From Nocardia sp. (lineage in GTDB: Bacteria > Actinomycetota > Actinomycetes > Mycobacteriales > Mycobacteriaceae), in the NCBI GenBank assembly GCA_014360565.1, contig JACIXH010000031.1, positions 1 to 34,448 of the forward strand: a stretch of 34,448 nucleotides of DNA. The letters are read 5' to 3'. Under the pieces are notes generated by a model, which was not told the DNA's origin, searched no databases, and worked only from the letters and a program-made list of their open reading frames with translations. The position numbers were made by a program, and so were the translations under genes. Positions 7,588 through 14,853 of the stretch are shown piece by piece. Position 1 is the stretch's first letter. Each line of letters opens with the position of its first letter.

Positions 7588-8295
7588 GTGTTTTTGAGTA
7601 AATTTGCTGTGCCCCTTGTGCTTTCGATGGCCGCGTTGACGGTCGCCACGGGCGCCGCGCAGGCGCAGCCCGGCGCCGTCGATCAGCCGGTCTCCTTCAC
7701 CGCGCATGCCACCGACAGCGCATCGATCATCGAGATCGACCATGGTTCGCTGGCCGTCGACAACGGTGTGTTCGAGGTGCGCGACAGTGCCGGCACGGTC
7801 GTCGCGGCCTCCCCGCTGACGTTGGCGATCGACGACTTCCAGTTCCCGATCAGGGCCGACATCGTCGGCCGGACCGCCACCCTCACTCCTGAGCTGGCGA
7901 TGGACAAGGCGGTGTACAAGCCGATCGCCCTGCCGTTCGAGGACAAGGCGCCGTGGAAGTCCGAATACGATCGTGAACAGGCCGCCTGGTCGCGGATGAC
8001 CAGCACCATCGGAATGGGCGCCAGCATCGGCACCCTCGTCGGCGGCCTCGGTGGCGCCGCGGTGGGCTGTGTACTCGGCGGCATCGCCGGGGCCACCATC
8101 GCAGCGGCCACGATCGTCGGGATGTTCGGTCCGTTCATTCCGGCCGCCGCGCTCGGCTGCCTCGGCGGTGTCCTCGCGATCGGTGCGCTCGGCACGGTGG
8201 CCGGGCAGATCCTGGTGACCGCACCGGTCGCCGTCGGTGCGGTGATCCAGTACCTCACCACCATCAACCAGCCGTTCGTGGCTCCCGCCAAGTAG
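7588..8295 (+). CDS. Secreted protein with N-terminal beta domain and Gly/Ala-rich hydrophobic C-terminus
   Basis: The 235-residue product starts at GTG 7588, 7 nt after GAGGA, and opens with a signal peptide (FLSKFAVPLVLSMAALTVATGAAQAQ, cleavage after AQA likely). Residues about 30-110 form a beta-rich segment (VSFTAHATDSASIIEIDHG, VFEVRDSAGTVVAASPL, FPIRADIVGRTATLTPEL). Residues about 145-225 form two Gly/Ala-rich hydrophobic hairpins (TIGMGASIGTLVGGLGGAAVG and a later GCLGGVLAIGALGTVAGQI). This layout resembles a paralogous family of exported proteins seen in Nocardia and relatives; I do not know its function. It diverges from the metallophore operon and shares the Fur/Zur-type box, so a role in metal-limited cells at the envelope is possible. 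Confidence 0.8.
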   Translation: MFLSKFAVPLVLSMAALTVATGAAQAQPGAVDQPVSFTAHATDSASIIEIDHGSLAVDNGVFEVRDSAGTVVAASPLTLAIDDFQFPIRADIVGRTATLTPELAMDKAVYKPIALPFEDKAPWKSEYDREQAAWSRMTSTIGMGASIGTLVGGLGGAAVGCVLGGIAGATIAAATIVGMFGPFIPAAALGCLGGVLAIGALGTVAGQILVTAPVAVGAVIQYLTTINQPFVAPAK

Positions 8296-8361
8296 CCGGC
8301 GGTACGCACAGCCCATCGGGCCGGGTGGGCTGTGCGGGTTCCAAGCGCTGCCTGCGCGCAT

Positions 8362-8367
8362 TACGCT
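8362..8367 (+). promoter_or_regulatory. -10 box of a probable leaderless promoter (amidase)
   Basis: TACGCT fits the actinobacterial TANNNT -10 consensus and ends 6 nt before the amidase ATG, so the transcript probably starts at or near the start codon. No ribosome binding site precedes the ATG. Confidence 0.45.
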
Positions 8368-8373
8368 GCGCAG

Positions 8374-9798
8374 ATGAGCTCTGCCGTGCACGGATTCACC
8401 GATGACGCCCTCGGAATACTGGACGCGGTCGGGGTCGCCGCGGCCTTGCGCGCGGGGGAGGTGAGCCGGGCAGAGGTGCTCGCGGCTGCGATCGCCAGGA
8501 CTCGGCGGGTCGACCCGAGTCTGGACGCCGTGCAGATGACGTGCTTCGAACGCGCGGCGGCGACGCCGGAAACCGCAGGCGTTTTCGCCGGGGTGCCCGC
8601 GTTCGTGAAGGACAACACCGACATCGCCGGCCTGCCCAGCTGCCACGGCTCCGCCGCGTTCACCCCGCATCCGGCCACGGTGACCAGCGGTCCCGGCGCG
8701 CAATTTTTGCATTCGGGCGTGATCGTGCTCGGTAAGTCGACGCTGCCGGAGTTCGGGCTCACCGCGAGTACCGAATTCACCGATCGCGCGCCGACACGTA
8801 ATCCGTGGAACCCGGAGTACTCGGCGGGGGCGTCCTCGGGCGGGTCGGCGGCGCTGGTCGCGGCCGGGGTGGTGCCGATCGCACATGCCAACGACGGGGG
8901 CGGCTCGATCCGCATTCCCGCTGCCGCCAATGGACTGGTCGGCCTGAAAACCACCCGCAACCGGCTGCTCGACCAGCCGGGCGCCCGCAAACTACCGGTG
9001 CATCTGGTCGCCGAGGGCGTGCTCACCCGCTCGGTCCGCGACACCGCGCACTACCTGGCCGCCGTCGAGCAATTCGAGGCGAATCGCCAGCTCGCGCCGG
9101 TCGGTCTGGTCGAGGGGCCCAGTGCGCGGCGGATGCGGATCGGGGTGATCACCGCCGATGTCCTCGGCCGGGAAGTGCATGCCGACAACGGCGTCGTCCT
9201 GGCATCGGCGGCGCAGGTGCTCGAAGGTCTCGGTCACGAGATCGTCGAGATGCGCCTGGACGTGGACCCGCGCTTCGTCGAGGACTTCAAGCGGTACTGG
9301 GCGATGATGGCCGCGGCGATGGCGCTGTCGTTCCGGCTCGGGCACCGCGGGTACTTCGATTCGCGCAAACTCGATCCGTTCACCACCGGTCTGATCGGGC
9401 TGGCCGCGCGCAATCCGCTCGGTGTGGCCGCGTCGACGTGGCGGTTGCGCGGGGGTGTCGCGGCCTACGACAAGCATTTCGCCGACATCGATGTGCTGTT
9501 GAGCCCCGTGCTGTCGCATCCGGCGCCCCGCATCGGCGAACTCGCGCCGGGCCAGCCGTTCGACGCGCTGTTCACCAAATTGGTCGACTATGTGGGCTTC
9601 ACCCCGCTCAACAATGTCGGCGGGGGACCCGGAATCTCGCTGCCGCACGGTCTGCTGCCCAGCGGCCTGCCCGGATCGATCCAGCTCGCGGCCCGTCGCG
9701 GTGACGAGCGGACGCTGCTCGACCTGGCCTACCAGGTGGAGGCGGCGAGCCCGTTCCCGCGAATCTTCGATCGGGCCGCCGCCGAGGGTGCCGCCTGA
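8374..9798 (+). CDS. Amidase (amidase signature family)
   Basis: A 474-residue amidase-signature hydrolase that cleaves carboxamides. The Ser-cisSer-Lys triad is visible: Lys79 in FVKDN, Ser154 in GASSGGSAA, and nucleophile Ser178 in NDGGGSIRIPAAANGLVGLK. The 24-residue spacing between the two serines is the same as in fatty acid amide hydrolase (217/241). The C-terminal part contains YVGFTPLNNVGGGPGISLP, typical of the family's substrate pocket. The ATG at 8374 is chosen because a TACGCT -10 box at 8362-8367 ends 6 nt before it, suggesting a leaderless transcript; the frame extends upstream to 8332 without support. It is a single gene meeting the next one tail to tail with no gap. The natural substrate is unknown. 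Confidence 0.92.
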   Translation: MSSAVHGFTDDALGILDAVGVAAALRAGEVSRAEVLAAAIARTRRVDPSLDAVQMTCFERAAATPETAGVFAGVPAFVKDNTDIAGLPSCHGSAAFTPHPATVTSGPGAQFLHSGVIVLGKSTLPEFGLTASTEFTDRAPTRNPWNPEYSAGASSGGSAALVAAGVVPIAHANDGGGSIRIPAAANGLVGLKTTRNRLLDQPGARKLPVHLVAEGVLTRSVRDTAHYLAAVEQFEANRQLAPVGLVEGPSARRMRIGVITADVLGREVHADNGVVLASAAQVLEGLGHEIVEMRLDVDPRFVEDFKRYWAMMAAAMALSFRLGHRGYFDSRKLDPFTTGLIGLAARNPLGVAASTWRLRGGVAAYDKHFADIDVLLSPVLSHPAPRIGELAPGQPFDALFTKLVDYVGFTPLNNVGGGPGISLPHGLLPSGLPGSIQLAARRGDERTLLDLAYQVEAASPFPRIFDRAAAEGAA

Positions 9799-10029
9799 TC
9801 AGCTGTTGCGCACCGCGACATTGATCGGGCGCAGTCGCCCCGGGCTGTCGGTGCCCGCGTCGAATGCCCAGTGCTCGCCGTCCCAGCCGGGGTAGTCGGC
9901 GCGCCAGCGATCCACGAGGCGGGCGTCCTCGAGCGAGGCGACGACCCCGGCCGAACCGGTGTACTGCAGCCGCTCGTACTTGTGCCGAGTGACGGTGTCG
10001 ATAGTGGGAACGGTGACCAGGACTGACAT
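9799..10029 (-). CDS. Small hypothetical protein (76 aa)
   Basis: The ATG at 10029 follows GGAGAG by a short spacer and opens MSVLVTVPTIDTVTRHKYERLQYTG. The chain continues SAGVVASLEDARLVDRWRADYPGWDGEHWAFDAG and ends in VAVRNS. It is soluble, with no signal peptide or membrane segment. I do not recognise the family; the aromatic, tryptophan-rich centre suggests a small folded domain. A longer frame to 10380 exists but lacks a start signal and runs into the MarR gene. Its stop abuts the convergent amidase stop. Function unknown. Confidence 0.6.
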   Translation of the reverse strand: MSVLVTVPTIDTVTRHKYERLQYTGSAGVVASLEDARLVDRWRADYPGWDGEHWAFDAGTDSPGRLRPINVAVRNS

Positions 10030-10166
10030 TGACTCTCCGAGATCGAGGCGAAACGGTGGCGTGACGAGTGCGTGAACCGAGCCATCGGCCCGGCCGCCGC
10101 GGTGGCGCGTCACCGCTCGATCCGAGAGTATGCCGCTCGCCGTGACACCGCGCAGGTTTTGAAAAT

Positions 10167-10183
10167 CCAATTCTTCGAATTGG
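10167..10183. promoter_or_regulatory. Small perfect inverted repeat in a 212-bp intergenic region
   Basis: CCAATTCTTCGAATTGG has 7-bp perfect arms and a 3-nt spacer. It lies between the MarR gene's 3' end and the start of the small hypothetical gene (10029, minus strand), in an AT-richer patch. It could be an operator for that gene or a weak hairpin at the end of the MarR transcript; nothing else is recognisable in 10030-10241. Confidence 0.35.
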
Positions 10184-10241
10184 TGGGTACCCGGTATGAA
10201 ATCGTCGGCTCGACCGGTTTGGTTACCGCGGCGCCGCGAGT

Positions 10242-10691
10242 TCACCAACTCGGGCGGACCCGCCCGGCTGTGACGACCCGGCCCAATGCCTTGCTGACCT
10301 GGGCGAGGGCCGCGGGCCCGAGGGTATCCGACCAGTGCTGGGTGAAATCCGCCAGCGCGGCGTCGGCGGCCCGCGTGCACGCCCAGCCGCGCTCGGTGAG
10401 GGTGATCAGTCGGGCGCGCGCATCGCGGGGGTGTGGATTGCGATCGGCGTAACCCTTGGTGACCAGCTCGTCGACGAGCTGGCTGGCGGCCTGTTTGGTG
10501 ACGCCGAGGTGATCGGCGATCTCCCCGACGGTCGCGCCGTCCGGTGCCATCCGCACGAACGCGAAGCCGTGGGTCGGCCGGATATCGGTGAACCCCGCCG
10601 CGGCGACTCCGGCGTGCACCGCCTGGGTCACCTCGGCCGCTGCCGCGAGCAACAGCAGGGGCAGGTCTGCGTTCGCGGGCACAGCAGTCAT
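10242..10691 (-). CDS. MarR-family transcriptional regulator
   Basis: A 149-residue winged-helix regulator. The DNA-binding core is PDGATVGEIADHLGVTKQAASQLVDELVTKGYADRNPHPRDARARLITLTERG (about residues 50-103), with the typical wing 'HPRDARARLITLT'; N- and C-terminal helices for dimerisation flank it. The ATG at 10691 gives MTAVPANADLP; another ATG at 10706 would add MSSAR and place the start inside the first operator palindrome. It is divergent from a small cupin gene, and two palindromes lie in the shared promoter region, so it probably represses itself and the cupin gene. The inducer is unknown. Confidence 0.92.
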   Translation of the reverse strand: MTAVPANADLPLLLLAAAAEVTQAVHAGVAAAGFTDIRPTHGFAFVRMAPDGATVGEIADHLGVTKQAASQLVDELVTKGYADRNPHPRDARARLITLTERGWACTRAADAALADFTQHWSDTLGPAALAQVSKALGRVVTAGRVRPSW

Positions 10692-10699
10692 TCTGGCAC

Positions 10700-10737
10700 T
10701 TGACATGATAGTCAATTTACTTGACCATATAGACAAG
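10700..10737. promoter_or_regulatory. Two adjacent MarR-type operator palindromes
   Basis: TTGACATGATAGTCAA (10700-10715) has 5-bp perfect arms, and CTTGACCATATAGACAAG (10720-10737) is an 18-bp imperfect palindrome with CTTGnC/GnCAAG arms; a third half-site CTTGAC follows at 10741. Both lie between the divergent MarR and cupin starts, in AT-rich sequence that would also hold the promoters, so binding there should repress both genes. Confidence 0.7.
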
Positions 10738-10761
10738 CTGCTTGACTTTATGGAGGTCCGA

Positions 10762-11136
10762 ATGCCGATAGTCCGTTCCGTCGACGCGCAGGTGCACGAG
10801 GTGCACAACGCCCGCTTCACCTCGCTCGTCCGTCCCGGCACCGGCAGTGCCGAACTGTGCGTATGGCAGACCGAGGTCGAGGCCGGTTCGGTCGGCCTGC
10901 CGCATCGGATCCTGGGGGAGGAAGCCTTCGTTGTGCTGTCGGGTGCGGTGACCATGACCATCGATGGCGAATCCGCCCCGATGAATCCCGGCGATGCGGC
11001 GGTGGCGCCCGCGGGCTCGACGATCGCTCTCGCGAACGCCGCCGACGAGATCGCCACGTTGCTGGTGGCCGTGCGAGTCGGCTTCGCGGCCGAACTCCCC
11101 GACGGTTCTACCTTCGCCCCGCCCTGGGCGTCCTGA
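10762..11136 (+). CDS. Small cupin-domain protein
   Basis: A 124-residue single-domain cupin. The ATG at 10762 follows GGAGG by 5 nt. Cupin motif 1 is degenerate: GLPHRILGEEAFVVLSGAVTMTIDGE keeps the first His and the Glu, and motif 2 reads NPGDAAVAPAGSTIALAN, with Pro-Gly but no obvious metal-binding His. It may therefore bind a small ligand or a metal with fewer ligands. It is divergent from a MarR regulator and probably controlled by it through the palindromes at 10700-10737. Such pairs often deal with an aromatic or toxic small molecule; the substrate is unknown. Confidence 0.85.
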   Translation: MPIVRSVDAQVHEVHNARFTSLVRPGTGSAELCVWQTEVEAGSVGLPHRILGEEAFVVLSGAVTMTIDGESAPMNPGDAAVAPAGSTIALANAADEIATLLVAVRVGFAAELPDGSTFAPPWAS

Positions 11137-11163
11137 GCCGTCCGCGCGACTGTTTCGGGCCCA

Positions 11164-11189
11164 AAACTTGAAAGTTTGGCTACCCGAAC
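11164..11189. promoter_or_regulatory. DtxR/MntR-like palindrome in the promoter of the manganese ABC operon
   Basis: GTTTGGCTACCCGAAC (11174-11189) is a 16-bp imperfect palindrome (12 of 16 positions symmetrical, GTTnGGnTAnCCnAAC) whose centre is 23 bp before the ATG at 11204. It overlaps a second inverted repeat, AAACTTGAAAGTTT (11164-11177). An AT-rich -10-like ATATAAT follows at 11190-11196. The position and symmetry fit a metal-sensing repressor of the DtxR/MntR type; the regulator itself is not in the window. Confidence 0.6.
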
Positions 11190-11203
11190 AATATAATTCT
11201 GGA

Positions 11204-12142
11204 ATGAGGGTTGGGTTCTACCGTTCGCCGGTGCGACGCCGGGTGCTCGCGGCGTGTGTTCTGGGTGTCATGACGTTCGCCCTCACCGCCTGCGGGGGGA
11301 TCACCGCTGCTGACGACGGGAAGAAGGTGGTGCTCACCACCTTCACCGTGCTCGCCGACATGGCCCGCAACGTGGCAGGTGCACACCTGAGGGTAGAATC
11401 GATTACCAAGGTGGGGGCCGAGATCCATGGGTACGAGCCGACGCCGGGCGACATCAAGAAGGCCGCCAAGGCTGACCTGATCCTGGACAACGGGCTCAAC
11501 CTCGAGGCCTGGTTCGGGCAATTCGTCGCCGATCTCGATGTGCCGCACGCGGTGGTCAGCGAGGGTGTGGCGCCGATGGCCATCAGCGGCGACGCCTATC
11601 AGGGCAAGCCCAATCCGCACGCCTGGATGTCGCCGGTGAACGCGCAGATCTACGTCGACAACATGGTCCGCGCGTTCACCGATCTCGACCCGGGCAACGC
11701 CGACGCCTACCGCGCCAACGGTGACGCCTACAAGAGGCAGCTCGCCGCCGTGCGCGACGACCTCGTCACCGCCGTGAACGCCCTGCCCGCCGACCAGCGC
11801 GCCCTGGTCACCTGCGAGGGCGCGTTCTCCTACCTCGCGCGCGACGCCGGCCTGACGGAGAAGTACATCTGGCCGGTCAACGCCGAACAGCAGGCCACCC
11901 CACAGCAGATCGGCTCCACCATCGACTTCGTCCGCCAGCGCGGTGTGCCCGCCGTGTTCTGCGAATCGACGGTGTCCGACGCGCCCATGCAACGGGTGGT
12001 CGAGGCGTCCGGGTCGCGGTTCGGCGGCGTGCTCTATGTCGACTCGCTGTCGGAAGCCGACGGGCCGGTGCCGACCTATCTCGACCTGATTCGCCACGAC
12101 GCGAAGACCATCGCCTCCGCACTCGCCGGAGCCCCGAAATGA
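11204..12142 (+). CDS. Manganese-type ABC transporter substrate-binding lipoprotein (PsaA/MntA-like)
   Basis: Extracytoplasmic cluster A-I metal-binding lipoprotein, 312 aa. A basic N-terminus, hydrophobic core and lipobox LTAC put the lipidated Cys at residue 30. The four metal ligands are visible: His75 (GAEIHGYEP), His139 (NPHAWMSP), Glu205 (TCEGAFSYLARD) and Asp280 (LYVDSLSE). His/His/Glu/Asp is the Mn(II)/Fe(II) pattern of PsaA and MtsA; zinc-type proteins usually have a third His and often a His-rich loop, both absent here. The ATG at 11204 gives the signal peptide directly; the frame upstream to 10994 lies within the cupin gene. The stop overlaps the ATPase start by 4 bp. It is probably expressed under manganese shortage. 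Confidence 0.94.
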   Translation: MRVGFYRSPVRRRVLAACVLGVMTFALTACGGITAADDGKKVVLTTFTVLADMARNVAGAHLRVESITKVGAEIHGYEPTPGDIKKAAKADLILDNGLNLEAWFGQFVADLDVPHAVVSEGVAPMAISGDAYQGKPNPHAWMSPVNAQIYVDNMVRAFTDLDPGNADAYRANGDAYKRQLAAVRDDLVTAVNALPADQRALVTCEGAFSYLARDAGLTEKYIWPVNAEQQATPQQIGSTIDFVRQRGVPAVFCESTVSDAPMQRVVEASGSRFGGVLYVDSLSEADGPVPTYLDLIRHDAKTIASALAGAPK

Positions 12143-12873
12143 CCGGGCCGGTCGTCGAAATCCAGGACGTGACAGTTCGTTACGGCGACGTCCTGGCTCT
12201 CGACAATGTCGAACTGACCTTGAAATCCGGCCTGGTGTGCGGGCTGATCGGCATGAACGGCTCGGGTAAATCGACGCTGTTCAAAACCGTGATGGGCTTG
12301 GTCACGCCCGACCGCGGCCGGGTGCTGATCAACGGCAGTGCCCCCGCCGTCGCGCGCAAGGCGGGCAGCCTGGGCTACGTTCCGCAATCCGAGGACGTGG
12401 ACTGGAGTTTCCCGCTGTCGGTCCGCGATGTGGTGATGACCGGGCGCTACGGGAAGATGGGATTCACCCGCAGGGCGAGCAAGGCCGATCGCGCCGCCGT
12501 CGAGGGGGCGCTGGCCCGCGTCGAGCTCACCGAGCTGGCCGATCGCCAGATCGGGCAGCTTTCCGGCGGGCAGAAGAAGCGCACGTTCGTCGCCCGAGGC
12601 ATCGCCCAGGAGGCCACGATCCTGCTGCTCGACGAGCCGTTCGCCGGGGTGGACAAGCGGTCCGAGGCGACCATCACCGCGCTGCTGCGTGATCTGGCTG
12701 CCGACGGGGCGACCATCCTGGTGTCCACCCACGACCTGCACGCGCTGCCCCGACTGGCCGACGAGGCCGTGCTGTTGAACCGCCGGGTGCTCGAACACGG
12801 TGACCCCGATGTGGTGTTGCGACCGGAGAACCTGGCCAAGGCGTTCGGCCTGGATGTGGACGGAGACCGATGA
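12139..12873 (+). CDS. Manganese ABC transporter ATP-binding protein (MntB-like)
   Basis: A 244-residue ATPase energising Mn(II) uptake. Walker A is GMNGSGKST (about 38-46), Q-loop VPQSEDVDWSFPLSVRDVV, signature LSGGQKKRTFVARGIAQEA, Walker B ILLLDEPFAGVD, and the switch His is in VSTHDLHALP. The Q-loop 'SEDVDWSFP' segment is characteristic of the Mn/Zn/Fe-type ATPases. It overlaps the binding-protein gene and the permease gene by 4 bp each (ATGA), so all three are translated as a unit. Confidence 0.95.
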   Translation: MTGPVVEIQDVTVRYGDVLALDNVELTLKSGLVCGLIGMNGSGKSTLFKTVMGLVTPDRGRVLINGSAPAVARKAGSLGYVPQSEDVDWSFPLSVRDVVMTGRYGKMGFTRRASKADRAAVEGALARVELTELADRQIGQLSGGQKKRTFVARGIAQEATILLLDEPFAGVDKRSEATITALLRDLAADGATILVSTHDLHALPRLADEAVLLNRRVLEHGDPDVVLRPENLAKAFGLDVDGDR

Positions 12874-13751
12874 GCCTCGAGGAATTCTTCGTCGACCCGC
12901 TGCGCTACGAATTCATGGTGCGGGCGCTGGCCACCACCGTCACCGCGGCCGTGGTGTGCGCGGTGCTGTCGTGCTGGTTGGTGCTGATCGGCTGGTCGCT
13001 AATGGGTGACGCGGTCTCGCACGCGGTGCTGCCCGGTGTGGTGCTCGCCTACATCCTCGGCTGGCCGTTCGCCGTCGGCGCGGTGATCTTCGGGTTCCTC
13101 GCGGTGGCCTTGATCGGGGTCGTCCGCGACACCAGCCGGGTCAAAGAGGATGCCGCGATCGGCATCGTGTTCACTACCTTGTTCGCGTTCGGTCTGGTGC
13201 TGGTGTCGGTGACGCCGAGCCAAACCGACTTGAACCACATCGTTTTCGGCAACCTGCTCGGCGTGAGCCGCGGCGAAATGATCCAGATCATGATCTTGGC
13301 CGCCATCGTCGCGGTCGCGCTGATCCTCAAGCGCCGCGACTTCACCCTCTACGCGTTCGACGCCACCCACGCCCACGCCATCGGCCTCAACCCCCGTGTG
13401 CTCGGCACCGCCCTGCTGGCCCTGCTCGCCCTGACCTCGGTGGTCGCGCTGCAAGCCGTCGGCGTGGTCCTGGTGGTGGCGATGCTGATCATCCCCGGCG
13501 CCACGGCCTATCTGCTCACCGACCGCTTCTCCCGGATGCTCGTCATCGCCCCCGGCGTCTCGGTGGTCTGCGCGGTCACCGGCCTCTACATCAGCTATCA
13601 CCTCGACACCGCCGCAGGCGGGATGGTCGTGGTAACCCAGGGTCTGGCCTTCACCCTGGTCTACCTGTTCGCCCCTCGCCACGGGGTGATCGGCCGCCGA
13701 ATCGCTACCGCCCGCGCCCGCAAATCGATCGCCACCCTCGGCGTCGGTTAG
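12870..13751 (+). CDS. Manganese ABC transporter permease (ABC-3 family)
   Basis: A 293-residue ABC-3-type permease with about eight hydrophobic helices. Typical blocks are GWSLMGDAVSHAVLPGVVLAY near residues 45-65 and the cytoplasmic coupling segment DFTLYAFDATHAHAIGLNP near 155-175, followed by VVALQAVGVVLVVAMLIIPGATAYLLTDR. It starts at ATG 12870, overlapping the ATPase stop, and closes the operon. With its partners it would import Mn(II); transport of Fe(II) is the alternative allowed by the binding-site residues. Confidence 0.95.
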   Translation: MSLEEFFVDPLRYEFMVRALATTVTAAVVCAVLSCWLVLIGWSLMGDAVSHAVLPGVVLAYILGWPFAVGAVIFGFLAVALIGVVRDTSRVKEDAAIGIVFTTLFAFGLVLVSVTPSQTDLNHIVFGNLLGVSRGEMIQIMILAAIVAVALILKRRDFTLYAFDATHAHAIGLNPRVLGTALLALLALTSVVALQAVGVVLVVAMLIIPGATAYLLTDRFSRMLVIAPGVSVVCAVTGLYISYHLDTAAGGMVVVTQGLAFTLVYLFAPRHGVIGRRIATARARKSIATLGVG

Positions 13752-13797
13752 CGTCGTCGCCGGATCGGTGTCGGTGTCTGCTGTCAGGATGTAGGAC

Positions 13798-14133
13798 ATG
13801 AATGTCACCGGGGATGACGTCCGCGCCTATGTGCTGTCGCTACCGCAGACCGCAGAGCAATTCGCCTGGGGCATGCCGATTTTCAAGGTCGCGGGCAAGC
13901 TGTTCCTCACGCTGCCGGAGGAGGAGACCTCGATGGCGGTGCGCTGCCCGGTCGTCGAGCGCGACGAGTTGGTGCTGGCCGAGCCCGCGAAATTCTGGAT
14001 CGCCGCCCATGAGGCGGGCAATCCCTGGGTGCGCGTGCGGTTGGCGGCCCTCGACGATCGCGAGGAGCTGGAAGCCATCGTCACCGACTCCTGGCGCCAG
14101 GCCGCACCGCGAGAGTTGCTCGACAGTCAGTAG
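13798..14133 (+). CDS. MmcQ/YjbR family protein
   Basis: A 111-residue single-domain protein of the MmcQ/YjbR family (CyaY-like fold). The opening DDVRAYVLSLPQTAEQFAWGMPIFKVAGKLFLTL matches the family's 'LPGV-E....P.FRV.GK.FA.L' pattern, with the later AEPAKFWIAAHEAGNPWVRVRLAALDDREELEAIVTDSWR completing it. Length is normal. It stands alone between the Mn transporter and YaeQ. Family members are sometimes described as DNA-binding but the biological role is unproven. Confidence 0.9.
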   Translation: MNVTGDDVRAYVLSLPQTAEQFAWGMPIFKVAGKLFLTLPEEETSMAVRCPVVERDELVLAEPAKFWIAAHEAGNPWVRVRLAALDDREELEAIVTDSWRQAAPRELLDSQ

Positions 14134-14209
14134 CGGGGGAGGTGGCCCGGCTCGGGCGCTGTTGCACGGGTGCGTGGCATCGAACGCCCGGCCCGCGGCC
14201 AGCGCCCGG

Positions 14210-14215
14210 TAGGCT
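14210..14215 (+). promoter_or_regulatory. -10 box of a probable leaderless promoter (yaeQ)
   Basis: TAGGCT fits TANNNT and ends 10 nt before the YaeQ ATG, with no ribosome binding site in between; initiation near the start codon is likely. Confidence 0.4.
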
Positions 14216-14225
14216 CTGACGTCCT

Positions 14226-14768
14226 ATGGCACTCAGCGCAACACTGCACAATTTCGCCCTTCAGCTCGCCGACGTGGATCGGGGTGTCTACGAGGATCTC
14301 GAATTGCGGGTCGCCCGGCATCCGTCGGAAACGATGGAATACATGATCACGCGGATCCTCGCATACTGCCTGCAGTACGAGGAGGGGATTGTGTTCAGCG
14401 ACGGCGGGATTTCGGCTACCGACGAGCCCGCGGTGCAGGTGCGGGATATGACCGGGCGGACTACCGCGTGGATCGAGGTGGGTGCCCCCGACGCGGATCG
14501 GATTCATCGGGGCAGCAAACGCGCGGGGCGTGCGGCGGTGTACACCCACCGCGACCCGGCGAAAGTGCTCGCGCAGTACGCGGGCAAGAAGATTCACAAC
14601 GCGGCGCAGATCCCGCTGTTCAGTTTCGACCGCGCGTTCATCGACGAGGCGGCGGCGTTGGTCGACCGCCGCAATACCGCCACCCTGTCCGTTACCGAGG
14701 GTGTGCTGTATCTGGACCTCAACGGCACCAGCTTGCGCACCGATGTCACCGAGCAGCCCCTCGGCTGA
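14226..14768 (+). CDS. yaeQ: YaeQ family protein
   Basis: A 180-residue protein matching YaeQ along its whole length: ALSATLHNFALQLADVDRGVYEDLELRVARHPSETMEYMITRILAYCL at the start, GGISATDEPAVQVRDMTGRTTAWIEVGAPDADRIHRGSKRA in the middle, VAVYTHR and KIHNAAQIPLFSFD later. The Asp, Glu and Lys in the middle block (DEPAV, WIEVG, GSKRA) correspond to the PD-(D/E)XK nuclease-like core assigned to the family. The in vivo role is unknown. It is a stand-alone gene with a probable leaderless promoter. Confidence 0.93.
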   Translation: MALSATLHNFALQLADVDRGVYEDLELRVARHPSETMEYMITRILAYCLQYEEGIVFSDGGISATDEPAVQVRDMTGRTTAWIEVGAPDADRIHRGSKRAGRAAVYTHRDPAKVLAQYAGKKIHNAAQIPLFSFDRAFIDEAAALVDRRNTATLSVTEGVLYLDLNGTSLRTDVTEQPLG

Positions 14769-14853
14769 GGTCGGCAGAGTGTAGTTTGGCGTGCACCGGT
14801 GGCGCTCGGCCGAGCGCTCGGATTGCGCCGGTCTTTGTCGAGTGGAGGTCCGC

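Noticed and set aside
11204..13751. Reading the ABC operon as a zinc (ZnuABC) transporter
   Set aside because: The binding protein lacks the third His ligand and His-rich loop of zinc types and has Glu205 and Asp280 as in manganese types.
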